Assembly (NCBI RefSeq): GCF_030269925.1
Contig: NC_085131.1
Coordinates: forward strand, 4,938,501 to 5,002,500
Length of the DNA stretch: 64,000 nucleotides
DNA from: Bombyx mori
Taxonomy: Eukaryota; Arthropoda; Insecta; Lepidoptera; Bombycidae
Reading direction: 5' to 3'
Within the stretch, counting starts at the first letter, position 1; each line of letters begins with the position of its first letter. This document shows positions 1 through 10,320 of this stretch, in pieces. The notes beneath the pieces were generated by a model that did not search any database, was not told the DNA's origin, and saw only the letters and a list, made by a program, of their open reading frames with translations. Made by a program: the position numbers and the translations under genes.

Positions 1-400
1 AGAACAGATACTGCAGGCGGTAATTATTAGAAAAATTAAAAATAAAACGCGTATGCCACCCGACCATGGACATGATCAACTTTTATGAATATCATATGTA
101 CGTAATTAATGATGTTTAAAAAAAATAGCATAATGCTGTGGTCATTTAAGTTCTTCAAGGGAGGGGGGGGGGGGGGGAAATTGTGTTATCGGTTTTTCGA
201 AGTAACGTGTCAAAATATTCATATTACGTGAATTTTTCTTCAAAAATTGCCAACAAAGCTTCAAGAGTCATAAAAAGGTCGTGAAAAGTGTCACTCTCTC
301 GTTGTTCATGCCCCTAAAAACGTTAAAGCCACTTTTTCAGTGACACGCCACAAACTGAAAGTATGAGGTGGCAAAAGGATCATCGTTCACAGGGACGCAA
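1..400. other. AT-rich stretch, no gene seen
   Basis: No reading frame or repeat family is recognised. A homopolymer G run at about 165-177 is the only low-complexity feature. Confidence 0.5.
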
Positions 401-414
401 TTGAGATTTTATTT

Positions 415-715
415 TAGAAATTGATTCCTCTTTTTCTCTATCTTATCCCACTAGGTGGGGTCGGCACAGCTAATTTTTCTCTTTCATTCCGTTCTATCAG
501 CCGTCATCTCAACACTCACTCATGTCACTCTCATGTCGACATTCACACACTCCATCCATGTCTCTCGTTCTTCGGTCGACCTTTTCTCCCTCTATCTTGT
601 ACTACCATTTCCATACATCTCCTAGTCACATGCATCTTCTCTCTACGCATCAAATGTCCATACCACGCTAACCGTCCGCTCTTTAATTTGTTGATTACCG
701 GGGCTACTTTCACTT
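415..715 (-). pseudogene. RTE-like LINE ORF2 C-terminal remnant
   Basis: Read on the minus strand, this stretch keeps the flavour of the C-terminal tail of arthropod RTE/BovB-type LINE polyproteins: a block like HVTRRCMEM, then GR(K)GRPKN, then a WKxK-like segment followed by CADPT-like codons. Stops and frame changes break it up. A second copy of the same segment lies at 36694-36945 in the same orientation, which supports an interspersed family. The plus-strand ORF over this interval is a shadow. The family assignment comes from motif resemblance only. Confidence 0.5.
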
Positions 716-1022
716 CTTCCGTTTTAGAAATTGATTCTTAAAACAAAATTCAATTCAATATAATTTTTAATTAACTTAGATGAAGATTCAGATTGATTAC
801 AAAATGCAGTGCACGTGTTTAATTTATTCATGCATTCCACATTTTACACCAACCATAGTTGATGTGACAAACAAATTTTGTTTGATTCTAGAAATGTGGT
901 TTTAATCGGTTCATATGAGTAGAAGTACTTATAAAGCGTTTATACGTATCACAACATGAGTACCAGTGCCTACCACGCCAAGTATATTATTGGGTTTGCT
1001 ACTTATATTACAACTAGAAACT

Positions 1023-1419
1023 CTATAAATAGATAAAGCGATCGCCATTTTTAAATATTAGGTATATTCGTCTAATTTAAATTGAGTAAAACAGCAAAAC
1101 GTCTAAGTAAATTGCAAAATTGTTGTCTCGAATTGCTTACAGTGATAAATTTAATCCTAACTCCGCTCCTGTTATCCAATGACGTCGCCTCACCGTTAAG
1201 CCTAGAGGGCGGGCAGGGCGCACGCATCAAATTTTTCGATGACTTAATCTTCTGGATTTGTTCTACGGCGCGCGTGAGCCGTGTCACTAAGCAGACACGA
1301 TGGGGATTCGGTCGACTAATTTCCAGTTTATCTTTTAGGATAACCGAATTGGTTTTTATAGAAAACAATTGTTGGTGAACTGTCGTCGCGCTCGTTTCGT
1401 TTGGCTCGGCCATTGTAAG
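1023..1419 (+). promoter_or_regulatory. Possible TATA promoter and first exon
   Basis: A textbook TATA box (TATAAATAG, about 1024-1032) is followed by about 380 bp that are richer in G+C and CpG than the surroundings and end at a consensus splice donor, GTAAGT at 1414-1419. ORFs are open on both strands (98 aa plus, 113 aa minus), but neither resembles a known protein. The reading as an untranslated first exon is inference from the two signals alone; chance matches are possible. Confidence 0.25.
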
Positions 1420-1437
1420 TTCTCTTTTTTATTAGTA

Positions 1438-1738
1438 ACTAGCTGACCCGGCAGACTCCGTAGTGCCTCAATCGATAAATAAAAGACCTAAACTTTTGTA
1501 TAAAATAAACTTAAAACAAACAAAAGGAATCCGCCCGAGGGGGGGTGGACACATCAAAGGAAAAACAAAAATGTTATTTTTATTTAATTTCGAGCATTTT
1601 CATATTTATACCTTCTCTGAACTTCCACAAATAATTCGAGACCAAAATTAGCCAAATCGGTCCAGCCGTTCTCGAGTTTTAGCGAGACTAACGAACAGCA
1701 ATTCATTTTTATATATATAATAAGATAAGATAAGATGC
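1438..1738 (+). repeat. Interspersed repeat, family C (CTGACCCGGCAGAC start)
   Basis: About 300 bp starting CTAGCTGACCCGGCAGACT and ending in an AT-rich ATATATA / GATAAGATAAGAT tail. Near-identical copies lie at 11764-12068, 15367-15662 and, inverted, 42935-43242. The opening and the end (ACTCGAGAACGGCTGGACCG on the other strand) resemble 3' tails of lepidopteran RTE-like LINEs. No coding capacity is conserved among the copies. Confidence 0.75.
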
Positions 1739-2138
1739 CGACGAATTTATGCATTATATCTGATACTAAGTAAGTTTTGGAGCTCATATATATGAAAGTC
1801 GCCGAAAGATCGACAGCAGAGTGTTTCGCAGTTGAAGCAGTGGTAGGATACAAAATGGATTTGCCACACTGCTTACGCCAAAGTCGATTTCACCGCTCTC
1901 TTTCTATTTCTCCCGCGAAGATTTTGCATTGCACACTCAAAAGTGTTGGAGATCTTTTACTGTCAATTAAAGCCTATAAAGATTTTCTCTACAGGACATG
2001 TACGGATCAACTGCAGATTTTACGTGTTTATCGATAAACCATTACATTCTAATTATAGTTATTGTATCCCTAAATCCACAAATTTTATTTCTAATTTAAA
2101 TAATACATGTAAAACACGTAGAAATATTTAATTACATA
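1739..2138. other. No gene or repeat recognised
   Basis: Small overlapping ORFs only, with no family resemblance. CA/AT-rich sequence between two repeats. Confidence 0.4.
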
Positions 2139-2140
2139 AA

Positions 2141-2310
2141 ATAATCATCATCATCATCATCATTTCAGCCTATCGCCGTCCACTGCTGAACATAGGCCTC
2201 TCCAATAGATTTCCAGTGCGACCGGTCCATTGCCACCTGCATCCAACGAGACCCAGCGCTTTTTACTAGGTCGTCGGTCCATCTAGTAGGTGGCCGTCCC
2301 ATTACTAATT
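2141..2310 (-). pseudogene. RTE-clade LINE ORF C-terminus with (GAT)n tail
   Basis: The minus strand encodes the characteristic C-terminus of RTE-type LINE ORF2: a GRPPTRWTDDL block, WMQVAMDRSHW, then EAYVQQWTAIG and a stop, followed at once by a (TGATGA)n simple repeat (2145-2165 on the plus strand), the usual 3' tail of this clade. Only about 50 codons remain, so this is a strongly 5'-truncated copy. A second, less similar copy on the plus strand ends at 35512. Confidence 0.8.
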
Positions 2311-3168
2311 AATAATGCACGATTAATAACAGATGGCGTTAATGTAGAATTTTTACTGTACTACACGTGCACTTTTGCAGGCCCCTGTACATCATCTTAT
2401 AAAGTTATTGAAATGAATAATAAACAATATTCGTCGGTAAGACCGCAAACAGTCGGAATATAAGCGTCCCCTTAACGTAATCCTCGCGTTTCCCTTCGAT
2501 CGGGTCGGCTTTGCTTTTCCCTGAATTGAATTGAAAGCAGGATGAGCGCTTTTTGTTTATAGATTCTGTTTCCAAGAGAGAAAAATATATATTTGATTGC
2601 CTTTGTATACACAAAGCACTCAAAGCGAATCTTGTAGTTAGACTTTGTGAGGATACGCTCCTAGATTTATTTCTTAGACTTTGTAGATTCAGTTATTTAT
2701 GAATTTATTATTTAAATGATATTATAATCCGGTTTCTGCTTTGATGATACATATTTACATAGCTTTATAATTGTAAATTTGTATTTGTAATTAATGATTC
2801 GATTTGTTTTCGTTGTTTTTGAAAATTACTTATATTACTTATATTTATATTGTATAATTATTATTAATTAATTATTAAAGCTGAGATATATGTGGTACTT
2901 TGGATATAACGTCATTAAATTGCTTGCTAGACATTGCTGTTTTTCATTATTCTTCGGGTAGTATTTTGATAGTATTTTGCTTTCACACGACTACCCGACC
3001 CTTCAAATTGAGATGTGTGTCTGCTTGTTATCATCAGTAGCTATGTTTAAACGTCGAACTCTACCTGTCAACTGTCAACGACATCCGAAGATCGCATGAA
3101 ATGTCATTCGAAAAATATACCACGGCGCTTGACATGCGCTTACTGCCGTAAAAACCTTGGCAGTTACA
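2311..3168. other. AT-rich stretch, no gene seen
   Basis: No coding or repeat family is recognised. It contains a short ORF on the minus strand (2405-2623) without resemblance to anything. Confidence 0.4.
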
Positions 3169-3169
3169 A

Positions 3170-3606
3170 TTGAAGTCGTCGTGGCCTAAAAGATAAGACG
3201 TTCGGAGCATTCGTGTTGAAGCGATGCACCGGTGTTCGAATCCCGTAGGCGGGTACCAATTTTTCTAATGAAATACGTACTCAACAAATGTTCACGATTG
3301 ACTTCCACGGTGAAGGAATAACATCGTGTAATAAAAGTGAAACCCGCAAAATTATAATTTGCGTAATTACTGGTGGTAGGACCTGTTGTGAGTCCGCGGT
3401 ACCACCGCCCTGCCTATTTCTGCCGTGAAGCAGTAATGCGTTTCGGTTTGAAGGGTGGGGCAGCCGTTGTAACTATACTGAGACCTAACAACTTATATCT
3501 CAAGGTGGGTGGCGCATTTACGTTGTAGATGTCTATGGGCTCCAGTAACCACTTAACATCAGGTGGGCTGTGAGCTCATCCAACCATCTAAGCAATAAAA
3601 TAAAAA
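3170..3606 (+). mobile_element. Bm1 SINE, full length
   Basis: This complete copy has a tRNA-related head with an A box (TGGCCTAAAAG, 3182-3192) and a B box (GTGTTCGAATCCC, about 3232-3244). The conserved body follows: ACGGTGAAGGAATAACATCG, TTTCTGCCGTGAAGCAGTAA, TTTCGGTTTGAAGGGTGGGG. The tail is GGTGGGCTGTGAGCTCATCC and ends AAGCAATAAAATAAAA. Bm1 is a Pol III-transcribed Bombyx SINE that encodes no protein and depends on LINE reverse transcriptase. Short ORFs seen in Bm1 copies are by-products of the shared body. Confidence 0.88.
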
Positions 3607-4197
3607 GTCGCTAAATACTTTTTTGTTTAAATAATAAGTTCCGATAATCCTCTAACAAGTAACGATAGAAAGTAATTACCAGATGATCACGTGTACCGAT
3701 ATTAAATAGGTGTTGGGGCCGCAATCAATTTACACATTGTTCACGGTCGTAATCTATACGAGTTGTTTTAATTAGAAACGTCTGTACGCGCGGCTGTAAT
3801 TATTTACTTTGTTCCTCCGATAATATGTGGTTCAAGTAATATTATATTATGAAAATTGAACAATGAATGTGCTATATTATTCGGTTAAATAGGGTAATGT
3901 TATTTTAGGATTTAATGAATAAGATATGATGAATATAGTAATATGGTAGTAGACGTAAGAAATTGAAAAAAATAATTGTTTCTTCTATAATTTTTTTTAT
4001 GAAAAACATGCATTTTTTGTTTTATTTTATTCAGTAAATACAATAAAGGGATTCGCGAAGCGGCTGCTCTTAGGCTGTCGTCGGGACTTTTTCGGAGGCG
4101 TTCGGGTAGCTAGCTATTAGTATATTCCAGCTCTCCGGTTCCGTCCTCGCGAAAGTAGAAAGAACTTCAAGAGACCAGCTATGTACTCTAATAATAC
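3607..4197. other. No gene seen
   Basis: AT-rich sequence. A GC-richer patch at 4055-4170 has no recognised identity. Confidence 0.4.
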
Positions 4198-4300
4198 CTG
4201 ATGTCTCAAGGTAGGTAGGTGGCAGTATTTACGATATAGCTCCTATCAGGGTTCCAGTAACCACTTAACCGTTCACTTATCTAAAATATTAAAGGAAAAC
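4198..4300 (+). mobile_element. Bm1 3' fragment, diverged
   Basis: It keeps the order of the Bm1 3' part (TGTCTCAAGGTAGG, then CCAGTAACCACTTAAC) with many substitutions. Confidence 0.5.
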
Positions 4301-4317
4301 CAAAAACACTTAAACAA

Positions 4318-4522
4318 TTTTTTTCCCTACCTATGCTGATAGCCTTTAGAGCCTATATCAGCTTCTCCTTGACGTGTAGGTGAGCTCACGGGGCTCAAAC
4401 CGGGTGTGTTGCTAACACTGACCCTAGCAAGAGCAGTGCCTCGCAGAATGTACCACCGGATCGGAAACGCGACCCACTGGGAAGATCCGGCGAGAAACTC
4501 AATGGGCTAACAATTTATAATG
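4318..4522 (-). mobile_element. Jockey-like LINE 3' end (sister of the 18.6-kb LINE)
   Basis: The segment reads, on the plus strand, CTACCTATGCTGATAGCC, GAGCTCACGGGGCTCAAACC, ACCACCGGATCGGAAACGCG and GAGAAACTCAATGGGCT. The last two blocks match the 3' UTR of the LINE at 18610-23786, while the terminal part differs, so this is a related subfamily. Other copies: 10805-10948, 13680-13846, 51095-51410 (minus) and 33535-33780 (plus). Confidence 0.7.
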
Positions 4523-4826
4523 AACTAGCGGCCCGCCCCGGCTTCACTTGGGAAGTAGCGCACGCAATGTAAAGAATTTTAGGTAATTTTTTTTACACCC
4601 TGAATTACATTATTGAAGTTTCAGTAAGGATCCCTAATTTTTTTTAAATATAATAAAGCTAAAAATAATAGCTAGCTCTACGAGCTATAAATATAGCCTA
4701 TGTCAGCCGGGGATAGCGTAGCTTTCCAACAGTGAAAGAATGTTTTAAATCGGTTCAGTAGTTTCGGAGCCTATTCAATACAAACAAACAAACAAATCTT
4801 TCCTATTTATAATATTAGTATAGATT
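4523..4826 (+). repeat. Interspersed repeat, family F (RTE-like tail)
   Basis: Starts GAACTAGCGGCCCGCCCCGG and ends CAAACAAACAAACAAATC followed by TATAATATTAGTATAGAT. Copies lie at 38374-38640 (plus) and 45630-45885 (minus). The layout is typical of 3' ends of RTE-like LINEs in insects. No ORF. Confidence 0.7.
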
Positions 4827-4989
4827 GACGTGACTAAGAAATTTTGGTGTGAGGCATATCGATCCAGCGAACTCATCTCGCGTTACCATGGCTGCATCGC
4901 GCTGAGCACACCGAACCGACGCTAATTGGATGTCCTTTCACGTTTATGGTTTCACTCATGTCAATTAATACGTGTTTTGCAATGCGAGA

Positions 4990-5056
4990 AATACAATATG
5001 TAAAGAGAAAGAGAGAAAGATAGAGAGAGAGAGAGAAAAAGAGAGAGAAAGAGAGG

Positions 5057-5087
<31 letters not shown>

Positions 5088-5088
5088 C
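4990..5088 (+). repeat. (GA)n microsatellite
   Basis: About 100 bp of imperfect GA/GAAA repeat. It abuts repeat family G, as the (GA)n at 17267-17282 also does, so it is probably that element's tail. Confidence 0.85.
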
Positions 5089-5225
5089 ACTTTATTGCAC
5101 ACGAAAACACAATTTACATTCAAGAAATAGTCAAAAAGCATATACATTTGTACAATAGGCGGTCTTATCGCTAAAAGCGATCTCTTCCAGACAACCGTTT
5201 AAGATATAGCAGGTTGTTGCGGTGT
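5089..5225 (-). repeat. Interspersed repeat, family G
   Basis: Begins after the (GA)n with ATACACTTTATTGCACACGA and contains CTTATCGCTAAAAGCGATCT and CCAGACAACCGTTTAAGATA. A second copy with the same neighbour (GA)n is at 17283-17410. Orientation is inferred from taking (TC)n as the 3' tail. Confidence 0.55.
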
Positions 5226-5479
5226 ACCATAGACAATACATTATTATAGAATATATATACATACAATAAACAGATACCGTTTACATATATTATAATATGA
5301 AATATATAGCAATATGTAATTGAACTCTCGTCATGTTACTTCCAGATCGCGGCCAATGAATTGAACCTAAAGGTCAGTGATTCCGAAAATGACGCACTGA
5401 CGCCAACCCCATAATAAGCGCAGCCGTTCTGTAAGGCAGTGCTATTGCGAGGGCAAGTGTTAGTAAACTCTATCAAGTT

Positions 5480-5660
5480 GAGGCTCTGAGCTCACCTACT
5501 GGTCTACAAGTAGTTGGAATGGCCTCGTCGATTACGACGAAGAGTTCCACGAGGACAGTGATCGGTGTTTGAAGAGCTTTAAAGCACTGAGAGCGGATCC
5601 GGAAGATCCGGAGAGACATGTTTAGGGTGAAGTCGCCTTTACGTTGCCTCGTCGCCTAGA
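5480..5660 (-). mobile_element. Decayed Jockey-like LINE 3' UTR fragment
   Basis: Resembles 51300-51405 (blocks around CCTCGTCGATTACGACGAAG, GACAGTGATCGGTG and GGATCCGGAAGATCCGGAGA). With 5944-6200 it appears to form one old LINE copy split by a SINE. Confidence 0.5.
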
Positions 5661-5665
5661 TCGGA

Positions 5666-5943
5666 TATCGGCCATCTGGTGTAGTGGTAAGTGACATCGT
5701 CACTGCCCAAGGGGTTCGCGGGTTCGAATCCCGCCAAGAAAAGATATTTGTATGATAAATATAAAATGTCTTTTCCAGTGCTATGGATGTACATATATTA
5801 AATATATGTGAGTGTTTGATAAAAATCTTACATTTATTTCCGTTATCTGGTACCTGTAACAACCTGTAAGTTCTTTACGAACTTAGCACGGGACCAGTTA
5901 ACATAGGGTGATCGTTAGTAAATATTTATTTATTTATTATTTA
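5666..5943 (+). mobile_element. tRNA-derived SINE (not Bm1)
   Basis: It has an A-box-like TGGTGTAGTGGTAAGTG (5679-5695) and a perfect B box GGTTCGAATCC (about 5721-5731), then about 200 bp of unrelated body with TTCTTTACGAACTTAGCACG and a (TTTA)n tail. The head is tRNA-like, but a long body and simple-repeat tail follow it, so I read it as a SINE rather than a tRNA gene. Confidence 0.65.
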
Positions 5944-6200
5944 TTTAATTACTGGTGGCCACGATAAAAGGGTTATGGTTCTAACGCTTCCTTAAGATAC
6001 TTACGTATCGGTTCTAAATTTAGGTCATCGTGAAGATCAACATTCCTAACGTATTACGTTTCTCAAAGGGCTATCCTGCAGGAGCGGAATTGGATGGCCT
6101 GGAGAGACTGAGGCTTTAGTGGCCCGTGTATGAGCGAACAATACGCTTGCATAGACTATGACGGCACGTATGCAAGTTTTGTATATGTACAATTAATAGT
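5944..6200 (-). pseudogene. Decayed LINE ORF2 C-terminal fragment
   Basis: The minus strand reads VRNVDLHDDLNLEPIRKYLK, closely matching VRNVDLHDDLGLESIRKYMK in ORF2 of the LINE at 18.9-21.8 kb. The block CTTGCATAGACTATGACGGC / TATGCAAGTTTTGTA is also shared (compare 19300-19320). Frames are broken elsewhere. It belongs with the 3' UTR piece at 5480-5660, separated by an inserted SINE. Confidence 0.7.
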
Positions 6201-6465
6201 ATGCCTATTCGAAAAGTATCAAAACGACATAAATATTTGCATTAAAATTAGTAACAGAAATCTTATAAAGCTACAAACAGATTTTGTCGTATTTGATTTG
6301 AGCCCTAAGTCAACATTACATTGCCAATCGAAATACCTGTCTAGTCGACTGGAATCGTTGGATTGATACAAAATCCTGTGCCATTTTAGTTAAAATTTTG
6401 AGTATTTATTCAACTAATATGAATGTTTGTTTGATTGATTGAATTGTTTGAACATGGGTTATGTT

Positions 6466-6680
6466 ATCACTACATAGTATAAAGCAAAGTCGCTTTCTCT
6501 GTCCCTATATCCCTATGTATGCTTAAATCTTTAAAACTACGCTACGGATTTTGATGCGATTTTTTTAAATAGAGTGATTGAAGAGGATGGTTTATATGTA
6601 TAATAACATCCATTAAATAGTGGAGAAATCAATAATAAATTACAGTTTCCGAAGCGAAGCGAGGGCGGGTCGCTAGTGTC
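6466..6680 (-). repeat. Interspersed repeat, family H (RTE-like tail)
   Basis: On the minus strand it starts ACTAGCGACCCGCCCTCG, contains AAAATCCGTAGCGTAGTTTT and ends in TTTATACTATGTAGTGAT. The opening parallels family F. Single copy in this window. Confidence 0.5.
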
Positions 6681-7928
6681 TTATATAAACGAATTTCAAT
6701 ACAGATAATAATAGGACACGAGCACAGCGAACTATGAAAGCAAAACTATTTATTGTGCAAAAGATATTTCTCTCGAATAGCTGTCGATTCATCCTTTGTT
6801 CGTTGTTCGTGTTTACACCGCCAAACGTTGTTTTGGATAGAAAAATGTGCGTAGTTATGGGTCAGCCATTGCCGGATAATCGGGGCATTCGTACGTTGAG
6901 ATTTTCCTTGCTGTTTCCTTACGAAAACCTTCAAACGGCAACTATATTATTGGCCGCTAATCTGTCTTATGTTTTCTTCTTTTATTCCAATGTTGGTTTA
7001 GCAATAGAGTTTACAAATGTTAGTAAAACGAAGTTCTTTTTGAAACAGATGCGGTTGATGTTAATATAAATATTGATATATTTGACACAATTTTTAGGTT
7101 AGGTTTTTTTTTCTTCTTTATTTTAATAGAAAGAGGTTGTTATCGGCAAACAGAACTGATAGAATTTTCGGCAAAACTTATATTTAGCGATTTGTACAAT
7201 AATATTTTTAAACGAAATCATCAGAGTTCTGCTATCCAAAATTGGGGAAAGTAAGGAAATTAATAAGTTTTAGTGAGGGTAAATTTCAAATAACATAATG
7301 ATGGATGAACATAGAGTTTTATGATTTCTTCCCCATTTAGTCGGGGGCGTTGTGAAAGAGATGGCAACGGAGAGATTATAGGAAAAAGAACATTTGTAGC
7401 TTCATTTATTTTCGTATTAGATAAGTTAGTTTCAGCGTCATGTGCCCGATTTATTAAAATATTATAATATTATTTTATTTAGCAAAACAAATCGAAATGG
7501 CTTGTAAGTAATAAATAGAATATTATTAATAAAAACATAAATAACTCGAGCTTAATATTTACCTTTTAAGTAACAAAAGACGGGAAAGTCATTTACGACA
7601 CTTAAAAAAAAGTTTATACAAAGAAACGACAATTTTCTATGTTTAACTAACCATCGCACATTTCTCTCCAAGGGTAATCAAAGTGACCTTTTTTCTTTTA
7701 CGAGCGTACCAGCGAGATGTCCGTTTACCGAATGTAATGTGAATTTGTAAAGAAAATCTAACACCTTGTTCTATTGGATCAAGCGCATCTATTTTAAAAA
7801 GACACTTATTTTTTTCGGGTAGGATTACTTTTTGACTGCTTTAGAAGGCGACTTCCCCCTAGTAAAGGTTATGGTTCAAAATCGCGCGGTGCGCTACCTG
7901 CACTCTAGTGTGCTACAACTAGGTGAAG
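6681..7928. other. AT-rich stretch, no gene supported
   Basis: A 111-codon ORF on the plus strand (6734-7069) has a hydrophobic start but no recognised domain and sits in AT-rich DNA; I do not call it a gene. The rest shows nothing. Confidence 0.35.
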
Positions 7929-7929
7929 G

Positions 7930-8096
7930 TTAGCTGAAGGTGGGTCCTTCAGATATGAGTTATAAGGTCTCAATATAGTACAACGGCTGTCCCACCCTTC
8001 AAACCGAAACGCATTACTGCTTCACGGCAGAAACAGCCAGGGTTGTGGTAACTACCTGTGCGGACCCACAAGACGTCCTACCAATATTTATCAAAA
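7930..8096 (-). mobile_element. Bm1 SINE fragment
   Basis: Middle part of Bm1 on the minus strand (CTTCAAACCGAAACGCATTA, CTGCTTCACGGCAGAAACAG, GTGCGGACCCACAAGACG). Both ends are missing. Confidence 0.8.
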
Positions 8097-8185
8097 CCTC
8101 CTAATGTTCAGTGGCCACCGAAGCCTATAGACATCAAGTGAATACCGTCACTCATCGTGAGACCTGTCTCAATTTTATAGGAACT

Positions 8186-8604
8186 AGAGGTCCCGCAGTA
8201 GTCGAAATTCGACTATAATTAATTGGAATTGTAAGTTTGTACACTATTATGATTGTATTTTATACTTCTATAATCACAAATTTCGCCAAGACTACACTAT
8301 AAAAAATATTAACAAAGACAAACAATATTTAATCTATTCTCAATTTGAAAACAGACGTCAAGAACAAAAGTTTGACAATAAATAGTATGCATGCGTGTGT
8401 GCGTCAAATACACGGTATGTAGTGTGTGTAATGTTTTCTTTATTGATTTAATGCATCTTTTAAGCATTATTTTAAAAAAATATTAGCATTGTGCACTTCT
8501 TCTCTATATTCTCTATAAGTGTGGAAAATTTCATACTCCTCCGTCCGCGCAATTTTCGTAAAAAGGGGTACAAAGTTTTTGCTTCACGTATTAATATATA
8601 GATT
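8186..8604 (+). repeat. Interspersed repeat, family E
   Basis: About 420 bp from AACTAGAGGTCC, with a short internal palindrome (AGTCGAAATTCGACT), to the tail AAAAAGGGGTACAAAG / CTTCACGTATTAATATATAG. Copies at 40588-41022 (plus) and 28741-29180 (minus). The terminal ATTAATATATAGAT resembles RTE-like tails. No ORF is conserved between the copies. Confidence 0.7.
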
Positions 8605-9130
8605 ACGCAATTTCTTTTACGGGTGTTTCTTTTTTATATTCTCATCATACGATGTTATTCCCTCACGGTGGAAGTCATTCGTGAACGCTATGACTATTCA
8701 TAAAGTATCTGCATATATATAACACAGAGTGGGCAGATATCTTTATTTTTTTTCTTGACATTGTGGACGCACAGTGGGTAATCGTGCAAAGAGATTGAGC
8801 AGGACGAAAATACGACAGCCCGAGACGTCTTCACACTTCCTAACATAGATAATACCTGCACATAAATTAGCTATAGATAAGCAACTCAAGCACTCAATAA
8901 AAATGTTTACGGGCGTCAGCCACTAGATGGCTTCGCTTCGATTAGTTTCTCATTGCTCCTGTAGATGGCAGTAACATATTACCTATCCTATATATTATTT
9001 TTAATGAAGGCATTTAATGACAAATAGTAATTGAGAAAATTTAATCGATTTGACTATAACAAATTTTTTAATTTTATTTTCTGTCTTCAGTTGTTCGATA
9101 ATTAAATGCCTTAACTTTAACAAAATATAA
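8605..9130. other. No gene seen
   Basis: Unrecognised sequence apart from the CTCF-like motif at 8920-8931. Confidence 0.4.
8920..8931 (+). promoter_or_regulatory. CTCF-like motif
   Basis: CCACTAGATGGC fits the core CCASYAGRKGGC. Together with the site at 9358 it makes two same-orientation matches about 440 bp apart. Sequence match only. Confidence 0.3.
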
Positions 9131-9182
9131 GTTTAGGGGCATCCGTTACAAGATGTCACTAGTTTACATACAAAAAAATATT

Positions 9183-9247
9183 TGTCTTAAAGTATCGCAG
9201 TTTCAGTGCCCTGATATTAGTCTTAAAGTATCGCAGTTTCAGTTCCT
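9183..9247 (+). repeat. Short tandem duplication
   Basis: GTCTTAAAGTATCGCAGTTT followed by CAGT occurs twice, about 37 bp apart. Confidence 0.7.
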
Positions 9248-9357
9248 AAGTCAGGCAACGAATGTGTCTCGATTCCACTCGAGCGATGACATTTCGACTC
9301 TACCGAAGCACGCCACCCGAATTGAGCCGACGTTTGACGAAGAGTTGCGGCTCATAA

Positions 9358-9371
9358 CCACTAGATGGCGC
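9358..9371 (+). promoter_or_regulatory. CTCF-like motif
   Basis: CCACTAGATGGCGC matches the extended CTCF consensus at nearly every position. CTCF is an insulator protein present in insects; occupancy here is unknown. Confidence 0.35.
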
Positions 9372-9449
9372 TCTTTCGTTTCGCTTGTCATCTCCGGATG
9401 CGAATAATAAAATAAGTACCAGTTTATTTTGCGTGTTGTATGCATCCGC

Positions 9450-10205
9450 GAGTCGTCTAATTCTGAAACTTTTTATTGGCCGTTGTTGGAATTGAGGGAC
9501 TGGCTAGTACTACATATTTACAGACAAACGGTGGATGGCGGCTGAGATGTTTCAATATATCTGTTTAATACAATTAGGGATAGTTAATCGTATCGGGAAT
9601 ACTCGAGTAATGATAAGAAATATTGACGAGGTTAAAGTCTTTCACCTTAAAATTGTGTAATCCTGCAAGAGCCTTAGTTGATTTTTGAAAGTTTTTGTCT
9701 GATACTGAGTTAATTTTGTGTTTTAAAATATGTGACTGTTGGTAGGAATTGGAATATAGAATTACTACAGTCGTTCATATCTAGATTGCGTAATGTGTTC
9801 TGGCCGATATCCAGACTTGGTCTCGTCTTTCTTAAATCGACATGTTCTATGAGTCACTAGATAAAACTAGGAACCGATTTTATTATTGCCAATTTTTAAA
9901 ATGGATCTGAACTTTTTTATCTATAGTTTAAACAAAATTAGGTAAGCTTAAGAAGTAATCAAACGAATTTTATGTTCATATTTAGCGTTTTAAAAAAAAT
10001 ACTAATTGTTTTTTTTATGTTTTCGGCCACATTCGCATAAGTCAGATTCCACACCTTAAGGCCATGATGGTCTTCTGTGTTATATGAGTTATACCATAGT
10101 TAAGTGTAAATATATACCAGAGAAGAAAAAAAACACATCTAGAATAAGAATATCAAATATCTTTCAGAAAGACGCTGACTTCGAAAGACCAAAGGAGAGA
10201 AACTT
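9450..10205. other. No gene seen
   Basis: AT-rich, no recognised family. Confidence 0.4.
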
Positions 10206-10210
10206 AACAG

Positions 10211-10320
10211 TAGGCAGCGGCTTGGCTCTGCCTCTGTCATTGCTGAAGTCCATGGGCACCGGTAACCACTCACCATCAGGTGGGCCACATGCTCGTCTGC
10301 TTAAAGGGCAATAAAAAAAA
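10211..10320 (+). mobile_element. LINE 3' tail, family B (Bm1-like tail)
   Basis: GGCAGCGGCTTGGCTCTGCC, TGCTGAAGTCCATGGGC, CACCATCAGGTGGGCC, GCTCGTCTGC, then AATAAAAAAA. The last 60 nt parallel the Bm1 tail. Other copies: 14659-14778 and 49201-49312 (plus); 31029-31140, 41383-41498 and 47282-47376 (minus). Confidence 0.75.

Noticed and set aside
165..177. Poly-G run as a G-quadruplex
   Set aside because: Single homopolymer without separated G-tracts; low-complexity slippage is the simpler explanation.
4965..5147. Leu-Ser repeat ORF
   Set aside because: Translation of a (GA)n microsatellite.
5666..5760. tRNA gene candidate
   Set aside because: A long non-tRNA body and a (TTTA)n tail follow, so it is a SINE.
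6734..7069. 111-codon ORF with signal-peptide-like start
   Set aside because: No recognised domain, AT-rich composition, no promoter or splice context; length is possible by chance.
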